Positions 1 through 5,753 of a DNA stretch of 5,753 bases are shown piece by piece. Position 1 is the stretch's first letter. Each line of letters starts with the position of its first letter. The position numbers and the translations under genes were made by a program. Source of the DNA: Pseudomonadota bacterium (lineage in GTDB: Bacteria; Desulfobacterota; Desulfarculia; Desulfarculales; JAHJDS01). Where the stretch lies: NCBI GenBank assembly GCA_018812395.1, contig JAHJDS010000302.1, positions 1-5,753 on the forward strand, in the 5' to 3' direction. Under the pieces are notes generated by a model that saw nothing but the letters and a program-made list of their open reading frames with translations, did no database searches and was not told the DNA's origin.

Positions 1-125
1 CCGACCGATTAGTCGGCCCGGACTCGGCCATTTGACCTCGAGTCCTCCCTGGAATAAAGCCTGGAAAAACCACCAGGGGGCGGCGACCCCGGGGTCTGGG
101 CGCTATTGAGGCGCGGTAAGGCGTC
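1..125. other. Left-edge noncoding stretch with small inverted repeats
   Basis: I see no supportable gene here. Together with the porin remnant that follows, it makes up the 341 nt before the first intact gene. Visible structures are a 5-bp hairpin at 1-16 (CCGAC/GTCGG, 6-nt loop), a second at 60-77 (CCTGG/CCAGG) and a perfect 12-bp palindrome GACCCCGGGGTC at 85-96. The run AAAAACC at 65-71 followed by a GC-rich inverted-repeat area sits just downstream of the porin remnant, about where the intact porin gene at the right of the window has its terminator. It could therefore be a decayed terminator. No T-tract follows, so this is only a suggestion. Confidence 0.35.
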
Positions 126-185
126 TTAGAACCGGTACTGGAAGGAAATGTCCGCCGGCCAGGCGCGGCCCGACTCGGCGAACAT
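126..185 (-). repeat. Direct repeat, copy 1: porin 3' end
   Basis: These 60 nt match 4610-4669 at 52 of 60 positions by hand count, with no gaps and in the same orientation. Several mismatches change the encoded residue (for example Y/F and D/G), so this is a diverged paralogous copy rather than a recent duplication. The two copies bracket the channel-cytochrome-DUF1003 genes. Confidence 0.75.
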
Positions 186-244
186 ATTGGCCGGGGCGTG
201 ACGGCGCCTGGACGTCCAATGGCACCGACACCCCCGCCTTGGCC
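126..244 (-). pseudogene. 3'-terminal remnant of an outer-membrane porin-like gene
   Basis: Read on the minus strand, 126-185 ends in TAA and encodes MFAESGRAWPADISFQYRF. This is nearly the same as the C-terminus of the intact porin-like gene at the right of the window (MFADFGSAWLAGISFQFRF), including the terminal aromatic/hydrophobic β-barrel sorting signal. Upstream, the same frame turns Arg-rich and is closed by a stop at 303-305. The next frame over, at 191-244, reads GQGGGVGAIGRPGAVTPR, which loosely resembles QDVGGGAMPGRIPLPARG of the intact protein. That implies a one-base frameshift near 186-191. Beyond about 250 I see no further resemblance, and there is no start codon, signal peptide or barrel body. 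I read it as the tail of a lost or truncated paralogue. The terminal 20 codons are clear; the frameshifted extension is tentative. Confidence 0.72.
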
Positions 245-341
245 CGGCATCGGGCCGGTCGGGCAAGAGGGTGTTGGCCGTGAGGGCGACGTTGGTATTT
301 TTTTAGACGCCTGAACCAGTCCTGACACCCGGGAGGCAGAC

Positions 342-1493
342 ATGGGAGCGGGTGACATCCAAACCCTGATGAAGAATCAACTGGCGGTTCTGGGCAAGGC
401 CATGGGCCTGTACCGCAACCCCTGGTGGGCCTGGTTGGTGGCGGCCGGCATAACCGTGGTCACCTACTTCGCCATGTTGTTGTGCCTGCTCCTCCTGGTG
501 CGCTGGCTCAAGGTGGCCCAGGTCCGGTTCCATACCGTGGTGGACGACTACCTGGTCGACGTCCTGAAAAAGCGGATCAACCGTTTTTTGCTGGCCGCGT
601 TCGCCATCTATTTCGGCTCTCTTTCCCTGAAGCTGGTGCCGGGGATCAGGACGTTCATCAATGACGTGGCCCTGACCGCCGCCTTCCTGATGGCCGCCGT
701 CTGGGCCAACGAGGCCATCAAGTTCTGGTTCTCCCGGCAGATCGAACGGCGCTACAAGGAAGACCCGGATTCCGCGTCGACCATTGTGGCCATGTCTTTT
801 CTGGCGCGACTGGGGTTGTGGAGCCTGCTGCTGGTGGTCATCCTGGGCAATCTGGGAGTGAACGTGACCACCCTGATCGCCGGCCTGGGCGTCGGCGGCG
901 TGGCCCTGGCCCTGGCCAGCCAGACCATTCTGGCCGATTTCTTCTCGTCTTTCGCCATCACCCTGGACCGGCCCTTTCGGGTGGGCGACTTCATCATTGT
1001 CGGCGATTTCAAGGGCACGGTCGAGCGCATCGGGCTCAAGACGACCAGCGTTCGCAGCCTGGACGGCGAGCAGATCGTGTTTGGCAACAACGATCTGTTG
1101 AAGAGCCGGATTCGTAACTACAAGCGCATGGAAAAACGCCGGGTCCTGTTCAACATCGGCGTGACCTACCAGACGCCCCCGGACAAGCTGGAAACCATCA
1201 AGCGGATCATCCGCGAGGCCATCGAGTCTCAGGACCAGACAGCGGTGGACCGGATTCATTTCCAACGCTACGGCGACTTCGCGCTTGTTTTCGAGGTGGT
1301 CTATTTCGTGCTCGACCGGGACTACACGCTGTACATGGACATCCAGGACGCCATCAACACGATCGTCTATCGTCGCTTTGCCGAAGAGGGCATCCAGTTC
1401 GCCTATCCAACGCGCACGATCTTCCAGATCCCCGTGGCCCAGCCTGAGACCAGGCCGGCGGACCTGCCGGGCGGGGATTCGACCAAGACCTGA
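342..1493 (+). CDS. MscS-family small-conductance mechanosensitive channel
   Basis: This 383-residue inner-membrane channel would open under membrane tension and release solutes during hypo-osmotic shock, as known for the family. Hydrophobic segments lie near residues 29-53, 80-97, 107-125 and 152-172. The pore-lining helix follows at about 173-205, with the Gly/Ala-rich packing typical of MscS TM3 (TLIAGLGVGGVALALASQTI). The β-domain comes next (about 206-260: RPFRVGDFIIV, then GTVERIGLKTTSVRSLDGE and VFGNNDLL). The C-terminal α/β domain ends with YPTRTIF near 355-361 and a short polar tail. With about five membrane helices it is longer than the roughly 286-residue, three-helix E. coli MscS, a common variation. 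The ATG follows a good ribosome site, GGGAGG at 331-336. The next gene starts 137 nt downstream on the same strand. No ligand-binding extension is visible. Confidence 0.93.
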   Translation: MGAGDIQTLMKNQLAVLGKAMGLYRNPWWAWLVAAGITVVTYFAMLLCLLLLVRWLKVAQVRFHTVVDDYLVDVLKKRINRFLLAAFAIYFGSLSLKLVPGIRTFINDVALTAAFLMAAVWANEAIKFWFSRQIERRYKEDPDSASTIVAMSFLARLGLWSLLLVVILGNLGVNVTTLIAGLGVGGVALALASQTILADFFSSFAITLDRPFRVGDFIIVGDFKGTVERIGLKTTSVRSLDGEQIVFGNNDLLKSRIRNYKRMEKRRVLFNIGVTYQTPPDKLETIKRIIREAIESQDQTAVDRIHFQRYGDFALVFEVVYFVLDRDYTLYMDIQDAINTIVYRRFAEEGIQFAYPTRTIFQIPVAQPETRPADLPGGDSTKT

Positions 1494-1630
1494 ATCAAGG
1501 AGAGTGAGGACGGAGTTTGGCCGACGGCTGGCCGCCACGATTGACCCGAGAGAGCGGAGCGGTGTACCCTTCGGCGTTCCTTTGACCTGAAACCGCCGTC
1601 GTTCACGGAAGAAGTACCAGGGAGTCCGGT

Positions 1631-3673
1631 ATGAAATCTCGGTGGCCAGGGTTGATTCGATTTCGGCCGGTTTTTATCGGCGCGGCGGCCGCGGCGATGG
1701 TGGTTTGTCTGGTCTGGGGTCAGGCCCTGACCGCCTCGGCGCCGGCCGGTAAGCCGTCAGCCGGACCGAGCAAGTGGAGCGCCCCGGACCTCGAGACGGC
1801 CCGGAAGCGGGCGGCCGTGGTCCCGGCCCCGATCCGGAAACTTCGACGTGAAACCCCGGCCGACCGGCTCAAGCGCCTGGGTAAAAACAGGCCTACCTGG
1901 CGGGACCTGAAGCACCGCTTCCTGCTGCTGTCGAGTCCGCTACTCGCCACCGACAAGTACGGCCCGGTTCGCTTCATGCACGCCAAGCACGCCCAGGTGG
2001 TCGGTGACTGCCTCCAATGCCACCACGCCCGGGCGGCGGACCTCCCCCGTCCGGAAATCGAAGGCTGCGGGGCCTGCCACCGTGGCGGAAAGACGGGCGC
2101 CGCCTCGACCATATCATTGCATAGCGCCTTGCACCGGCAGTGTCGGGGTTGTCACCAGCGACAAAAGAAGGGCCCGACCGACTGCACCGGCTGCCACCGC
2201 AAGCGGGTTCCGGATCACGCCCGGCTGGTCAAGCTGCTGCCGCGACCGACGCCGTTTCAGGTCACCCGGGAGTGCCTCCGCTGCCACGCCAAGCAGGGTC
2301 AAGACGTGCTCCAGAGCGCCCACTGGCTGTGGAAGGGGCCGAGTCCGTATACCGTGGGCCACACCCGGGCGACGGACCTGGGCAAGGCCACCCGGACGAT
2401 CAACAACTTCTGCATCCACATCGCCGCCAACTGGCCGCGGTGTACGAGCTGCCACGTCGGGTACGGCTGGAGCAAGGCCAAGTTCGACTTCAAGGATCCC
2501 GGCCGGATCGACTGCCTGGTCTGCCACGACACCACCGGAACGTACGTCAAGGCCCCGCCCGCGGCGGGCATGCCGGCCAAGGGAGTGGATCTGGTCAAGG
2601 TGGCCCGGGCCGTGGGCCGCCCCAACCGGGGAACCTGCGGGGGGTGTCACATGAGCGGCGGCGGCGGCGACGCGGTCAAGCACGGCGACATGTGCCGGGC
2701 CTTGATCAGGCCCTCGCGAGACCTGGACGTCCACATGGGCGGCTACGACCTGAAATGCCACCACTGCCACCGCACCACCAACCACAAGATCGCCGGCCGG
2801 GCGACCTCGGTGCCGGTCGTCGAGGGGGTGGTCACCTGCGAGTCCTGCCACACGGCCCGGCCCCACGCCGGGGCCGAGCTGGGCCATCACCTCAACCAAC
2901 ACGTCAAGCACGTCGCCTGCGAGACCTGCCACGTGCCGTTTTTCGCGCGGGCCCGACACACCAAGATGTCCTGGGACTGGTCCGCGGCCGGCGACCGGAA
3001 GCGCCCGGCCAGCAAGTACCCCTCGGGCCTGCCCCGATATGACTGGCAGAAGGGGGCCTTCACCTGGGGCCGGTGGGTCAAACCGACCTACGCCTGGTAC
3101 AACGGGTACACCCGGCGCCACCTGCTCGGCGACAGGATCAACCTCAAAGGCGTGACCGTCCTCACCCGGCCCGAGGGGAGCCCGGGGGACAAGACGGCCC
3201 GGATCTACCCCTTCAAGGTCCACGACGCGGTCCAGGGCGCGGACGCCGAGTACAACTACCTGCTCGTCCCCCACCTGTGGACGGACGGCGGTTTCTGGAA
3301 AACGGCCGACTGGCAGCGGTCCTTCATCCAGGGCATGAAGGCCGCCGGGCTAAAATATTCGGGCAAGTACAAGTGGGTCAAGACCCGGATGTACTGGGTC
3401 CTGGCCCACCAGGTCGGCCCGGCCGAGACGGCCCTCAGTTGCGCCCAGTGCCACCCGATCCTGCACAGGTCCCCGGAGAAGGGCTGCGCCCGGTGCCACG
3501 ATGAAATGCGGGGCCAAAAATACGTCGACCTGATCCGGCGCGGCCTGAGTCCGGCCTGGGTCAAAAAGGCCCCCTTGCGGGTCAGGAAGACAGTCATTGG
3601 CACGGACTGGCTGGATTTCAAGGCCCTGGGCTACAAGGGCGATCCCATCGAACACGGCGGCCGCGGGGATTGA
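1631..3673 (+). CDS. Secreted 13-heme cytochrome c: c3-like module fused to OTR-type core
   Basis: This is a predicted periplasmic reductase of the octaheme tetrathionate reductase (OTR) family with extra hemes. A Sec signal peptide spans residues 1 to about 37 (basic start, hydrophobic 14-29, cleavage near LTASA). Thirteen CXXCH motifs begin at residues 127, 146, 171, 185, 215, 271, 295, 336, 376, 403, 430, 604 and 619. Hemes 1-4 follow the cytochrome c3 pattern: His117 and His120 precede CXXCHH, and His164/His168 precede heme 3. From residue about 207 the OTR-type motifs appear: NNFCIHIAANWPRCTSCHVG, DCLVCHDTTGTY, AVKHGD, CETCHVPFFARA and TKMSWDWS. A heme-free stretch (435-603) then leads to HQVGPAETALSCAQCH (heme 12) and the extra heme 13. 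Lys350 in AVKHGD is my candidate for the lysine that ligates the catalytic heme in OTR. The ATG has AGGGAG at 1619-1624. OTR can reduce tetrathionate, nitrite and hydroxylamine in vitro; the substrate here is unknown. Hydroxylamine-oxidoreductase-like octaheme relatives are a less likely reading. Confidence 0.9.
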   Translation: MKSRWPGLIRFRPVFIGAAAAAMVVCLVWGQALTASAPAGKPSAGPSKWSAPDLETARKRAAVVPAPIRKLRRETPADRLKRLGKNRPTWRDLKHRFLLLSSPLLATDKYGPVRFMHAKHAQVVGDCLQCHHARAADLPRPEIEGCGACHRGGKTGAASTISLHSALHRQCRGCHQRQKKGPTDCTGCHRKRVPDHARLVKLLPRPTPFQVTRECLRCHAKQGQDVLQSAHWLWKGPSPYTVGHTRATDLGKATRTINNFCIHIAANWPRCTSCHVGYGWSKAKFDFKDPGRIDCLVCHDTTGTYVKAPPAAGMPAKGVDLVKVARAVGRPNRGTCGGCHMSGGGGDAVKHGDMCRALIRPSRDLDVHMGGYDLKCHHCHRTTNHKIAGRATSVPVVEGVVTCESCHTARPHAGAELGHHLNQHVKHVACETCHVPFFARARHTKMSWDWSAAGDRKRPASKYPSGLPRYDWQKGAFTWGRWVKPTYAWYNGYTRRHLLGDRINLKGVTVLTRPEGSPGDKTARIYPFKVHDAVQGADAEYNYLLVPHLWTDGGFWKTADWQRSFIQGMKAAGLKYSGKYKWVKTRMYWVLAHQVGPAETALSCAQCHPILHRSPEKGCARCHDEMRGQKYVDLIRRGLSPAWVKKAPLRVRKTVIGTDWLDFKALGYKGDPIEHGGRGD

Positions 3674-3700
3674 CTGCCTGGCCGTCCGCCGCCGTTGATG

Positions 3701-3715
3701 TCGCCCCCGGGGCGA
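3701..3715. other. GC-rich inverted repeat between cytochrome and DUF1003 genes
   Basis: TCGCCCC-C-GGGGCGA is a perfect 7-bp inverted repeat around one base. In RNA it would fold with at least a 3-nt loop. It lies 28 nt after the cytochrome stop and is followed only by a short TTT at 3720-3722. It could slow or partly end transcription, or protect a processed 3' end, but without a real T-tract I do not call it a terminator. Confidence 0.35.
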
Positions 3716-3741
3716 GTCGTTTACAAGTCCCAGGTTCGCTG

Positions 3742-3749
3742 AAGGGAGG
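3742..3749 (+). promoter_or_regulatory. Shine-Dalgarno site that decides the DUF1003 start
   Basis: AAGGGAGG lies 4 nt before the ATG at 3754. The reading frame stays open back to a TTG at 3670, which overlaps the cytochrome stop codon. That TTG would add 28 residues with no family resemblance. The strong site here supports the ATG at 3754 as the true start. Confidence 0.8.
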
Positions 3750-3753
3750 CCTT

Positions 3754-4470
3754 ATGTCAGAATCAGCCCATAAAAAAGTCGCCTGTCAGATCTGTGGCCA
3801 GCCCACGGATCTGAGCGAGGTCATGCCCGCCGAAATGGTCCGGCCGGTGATCGTCGAGGTGATCAAGACCGATCACCCCGACTGGTCCACTGGCGGCTAC
3901 ATCTGTCATCAGGACCTGAGCCGGTTCCGAACCAAATACATCCAAAACGTCCTGGAAGCCGAGAAGGGGGAACTTTCGAACATTGAGAAAGAGGTCGTCG
4001 CAAGTCTGCAGCAGCATGAACTCCTCTCAAAAAACATCAACGACGAATTCAACCAGCGACTCACTTTTGGGGAGCGCTTATCTGACCGGATCGCCGAATT
4101 CGGCGGCAGTTGGCGGTTCATTATCTCCTTCCTTAGCATCATGTTGTTCTGGATCGCCGCCAACGTTGTGGTCTGGTTATGGAAACCATTTGATCCGTAT
4201 CCCTTTATCCTGCTGAACCTGGTCCTGTCCTGTCTGGCGGCCCTCCAGGCGCCGATCATCATGATGAGCCAGAACCGGCAGGAGGCCAAGGACCGCTTTC
4301 GGGCCGAGAACGACTACCGCGTCAACCTCAAGGCCGAACTCGAGATCCGCCACATCCAACAAAAAGTGGACCACCTGCTGATGAGCCAATGGCAGCGGCT
4401 GATGCAGGTCCAGGACGTCCAGATGCAGCTTCTGGAGGAGCTGGTTCCCAGCCGTCGTGAGAAGACGTGA
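3754..4470 (+). CDS. DUF1003 (PF06210-like) membrane protein with N-terminal Cys/His motif
   Basis: This is a 238-residue protein of the uncharacterised DUF1003 family; no biochemical role is established. The N-terminus carries C11-x2-C14 (CQICGQ) and, after 36 residues, C51-H52 (GGYICHQDL). This spacing could bind zinc, iron or another metal. A charged helical stretch (about 55-112) leads to two membrane helices at about 121-143 and 147-168, separated by a short loop with KPFDPYPF, which is characteristic of the family. After the second helix comes the conserved segment IIMMSQNRQEAKDRFRAEND, followed by a heptad-like helix to the end (about 190-232) that may form a coiled coil. No signal peptide is seen, so both ends are probably cytoplasmic, which would place the Cys/His motif on the cytoplasmic side. 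It starts 80 nt after the cytochrome gene, and transcription probably ends at the hairpin 84 nt downstream. Confidence 0.85.
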   Translation: MSESAHKKVACQICGQPTDLSEVMPAEMVRPVIVEVIKTDHPDWSTGGYICHQDLSRFRTKYIQNVLEAEKGELSNIEKEVVASLQQHELLSKNINDEFNQRLTFGERLSDRIAEFGGSWRFIISFLSIMLFWIAANVVVWLWKPFDPYPFILLNLVLSCLAALQAPIIMMSQNRQEAKDRFRAENDYRVNLKAELEIRHIQQKVDHLLMSQWQRLMQVQDVQMQLLEELVPSRREKT

Positions 4471-4553
4471 CCCCCGTCCTGGTAACCGGAAGGCAGGCAG
4501 CCGCGGGATGACCCGGCCCGATCTTCAAGGCTATTGTCCGGCCGACCGGCGAT

Positions 4554-4589
4554 AAAAAACCCGGAGGTCGTCACCCCCGGGTTTTTTTT
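4554..4589. terminator. Bidirectional intrinsic terminator between convergent genes
   Basis: AAAAAACCCGG at 4554-4564 pairs with CCGGGTTTTTT at 4577-4587. The stem extends inward past an A·C mismatch by two G-C pairs (4566-4567 with 4574-4575) to a 6-nt loop. Eight T follow on the plus strand (4582-4589), and the six A at the other side give a U-run on the minus strand. It sits 84 nt after the DUF1003 stop and 20 nt beyond the porin stop, so it can serve both converging genes. Confidence 0.88.
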
Positions 4590-4609
4590 GAAAGCTTGCC
4601 TGTCGCGGT

Positions 4610-4669
4610 TTAGAACCGGAACTGGAAGGAAATACCCGCCAGCCAGGCGCTGCCGAAGTCGGCGAACAT
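4610..4669 (-). repeat. Direct repeat, copy 2: 3' end of the intact porin gene
   Basis: This is the partner of 126-185, in the same orientation, with 52 of 60 bases identical. It covers the last 19 sense codons and the TAA stop of the porin-like gene. Beyond the Met codon at 4667-4669 the DNA match breaks down. Confidence 0.75.
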
Positions 4670-5753
4670 GCTGCCCCTGGCCGGCAGAGGGATGCGTCCG
4701 GGCATGGCGCCGCCGCCCACGTCCTGGGTGGGGTCCCAGCCGTAGTACCAGTAGGAGACCTCCGGGGCGATGACGAAGTGCTTGTTCACCCGGTAACGGA
4801 CGGCGAAGTTGAAGGCGAACCGAACCTGCTGGCCGTGGCGCCAGCCACCGGGAACGTCCTCGGTGGCGTTGGTCGATTTGTGCCACCCGCCTCCCAGGTG
4901 AAAACTGACCCGGCCCAGGTGGTACTCCAGGCCGAGACAGGCGGCCAGAAAGTAGGTGTCCTCGACCTTGATCCGGGCCGGATCATTGGCGCCGCCCCAG
5001 TAAACGGCGCGGTTCCATACCGTCTGGCCCGGGAAGTAGTTGGCCGCCACCCAGTTCCGGCCGTGAGACAGCTCGCCCACTATCCGGAATTTTCCGAGCG
5101 AGATCCGAAACGGCAGGACCACCAGGTAGCTGAGGATCCGGTCGTCAACGATGTTGCCGCCATTGATGGACTCCCGCTCGCTCATGTAGATCGATATGCC
5201 GGGGGCGAGACCGATGTACTTGCCCTTGTACTTGACCGCCAGGTCCAGGCGCGGCCACATGGTGTTGGCCGCAAAGGCGTTACCCACCGGGTTGCCGGCG
5301 TTGTTGGTCGGGGCCTGGCCGATGGCGACCATGAAGGTCCAGGGGCCGACGTCGTAGTACAGGGCGATCTGGGCGAAACGGCCGGAGTACTGCTTGCCGT
5401 GACCGATGAACAGCACGACCGGGGCGGCGAAGTTGGCCGCGCCGCCGCTGGTGAAGCTGCCCAAGGCCGCCAGGCCCAGCCACTGGTACGGGGCGTAGGC
5501 CAGCGAGGCCAGCAGGTTGTCGGTGTGACCGATGACCAGCCGGCAGCGGCCGAACTTGTACCAGCCGTACATGTACCGCAGGCCGACGGCCCCCGCGCCG
5601 TGGCCGATTCCGGCCGAGATGCCGAACTCGATCCGGGCTCCGGTGGACTTGTCGTTGCTCATCCAGTCCACGCGCAGGTAGTTGGTCACCGGCATGGCGG
5701 TGTAGAAGGTGGTCAGGTCCGGCATGCGCACGTCGTTGGCGCCATAGGACGTA
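4610..5753 (-). CDS. Outer-membrane β-barrel porin-like protein (N-terminus beyond window)
   Basis: This gene runs off the right edge; 380 residues are visible and the signal peptide is missing. A GTG at 5731 and an ATG at 5725 could be read as starts. However, the frame stays open to the edge with sensible sequence (TSYGANDVRMPD), so the true start lies outside. The protein is built of alternating amphipathic, aromatic-rich strands with short polar turns. It ends in ISFQFRF, the C-terminal phenylalanine signal recognised by the BAM assembly machinery. Segments such as LVIGHTDNLLASLAYAPYQ and GHGKQYSGRFAQIALYYDVG resemble trimeric porins of the DcaP-like type found in proteobacteria. That family assignment is from memory and tentative. 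It would sit in the outer membrane as a diffusion channel. The preceding terminator marks its 3' end; its promoter is not in view. A remnant of a paralogue lies at 126-244. Confidence 0.82.
   Translation of the reverse strand, partial: TSYGANDVRMPDLTTFYTAMPVTNYLRVDWMSNDKSTGARIEFGISAGIGHGAGAVGLRYMYGWYKFGRCRLVIGHTDNLLASLAYAPYQWLGLAALGSFTSGGAANFAAPVVLFIGHGKQYSGRFAQIALYYDVGPWTFMVAIGQAPTNNAGNPVGNAFAANTMWPRLDLAVKYKGKYIGLAPGISIYMSERESINGGNIVDDRILSYLVVLPFRISLGKFRIVGELSHGRNWVAANYFPGQTVWNRAVYWGGANDPARIKVEDTYFLAACLGLEYHLGRVSFHLGGGWHKSTNATEDVPGGWRHGQQVRFAFNFAVRYRVNKHFVIAPEVSYWYYGWDPTQDVGGGAMPGRIPLPARGSMFADFGSAWLAGISFQFRF

Noticed and set aside
298..304. T7 run before the MscS gene as a terminator tail
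   Set aside because: No convincing GC-rich stem directly precedes it on the plus strand; only weak short pairings are seen.
303..1538. A 411-codon open frame on the minus strand opposite the MscS gene
   Set aside because: It has no family features and is Gln/His/Gly/Asp-rich, as expected from reading GC-rich codons antisense. The plus-strand MscS gene explains the region fully.
1541..1568. Possible promoter before the cytochrome gene (TTGACC at 1541-1546, TGTACC at 1563-1568)
   Set aside because: The -35 match is fair, but the -10 matches the consensus at few positions. In GC-rich DNA such pairs arise by chance.
1572..1598. CGGCG/CGCCG inverted repeat in the gap between the MscS and cytochrome genes
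   Set aside because: A five-base stem with a 17-nt loop is expected by chance at this base composition.
2114..3274. A 386-codon minus-strand frame, and a 300-codon plus-strand frame at 2140-3042, within the cytochrome gene
   Set aside because: Both have low-complexity Pro/Gly/Arg/His composition typical of out-of-frame GC-rich DNA. The 13 in-frame CXXCH motifs show which frame is real.
3670..3753. Upstream TTG start for the DUF1003 protein overlapping the cytochrome stop
   Set aside because: It would need a rare start codon and add 28 residues unlike the family. The ATG at 3754 has a strong Shine-Dalgarno site.
4314..4886. A 190-codon minus-strand frame spanning the DUF1003 3' end, the terminator and the porin 3' end
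   Set aside because: It crosses a strong terminator and overlaps two well-supported genes in other frames, with no recognisable domain.
1..5753. CRISPR arrays, tRNA or rRNA genes, insertion sequences
   Set aside because: Reading through, I saw no spaced short repeats, tRNA-like cloverleaf, rRNA core sequence, transposase motifs or terminal inverted repeats.

Overview
This window is GC-rich chromosomal DNA, most likely from a Gram-negative anaerobic or metal/sulfur-respiring bacterium. A Desulfobacterota (deltaproteobacterial) source is my best guess. It rests on the GC-rich codon use, a large secreted multiheme c-type cytochrome of the octaheme tetrathionate reductase (OTR) type, and an outer-membrane porin-like protein ending in the Phe-terminal sorting signal. 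No marker gene fixes the taxon.

Layout, left to right. Positions 1-341 hold no intact gene. At 126-185, on the minus strand, lies a copy of the last 20 codons (stop included) of an outer-membrane porin gene, decayed further upstream. Three co-directional plus-strand genes follow: an MscS-family mechanosensitive channel (342-1493), a 680-residue cytochrome with 13 CXXCH heme motifs (1631-3673), and a DUF1003 two-helix membrane protein with an N-terminal Cys/His motif (3754-4470). An A/T-flanked hairpin at 4554-4589 can terminate transcription in both directions. A minus-strand porin-like gene (4610-5753) then runs off the right edge, lacking its N-terminus.

The centrepiece is the cytochrome. 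A Sec signal peptide leads to a tetraheme cytochrome c3-like module (hemes 1-4), then an OTR-type core (hemes 5-12), then one extra heme (13). This looks like an electron-transfer module fused to its terminal reductase, which would act in the periplasm. The substrate cannot be read from the sequence. Sulfur oxyanions and nitrogen oxyanions or hydroxylamine are the family precedents.

The three plus-strand genes are separated by 137 and 80 nt, so they may or may not form one transcript. Both cytochrome neighbours are inner-membrane proteins and neither is an obvious quinol oxidase, so the electron donor is not encoded here. The cassette lies between two same-orientation copies of a porin 3' end. 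This suggests insertion into, or rearrangement around, a porin gene family.
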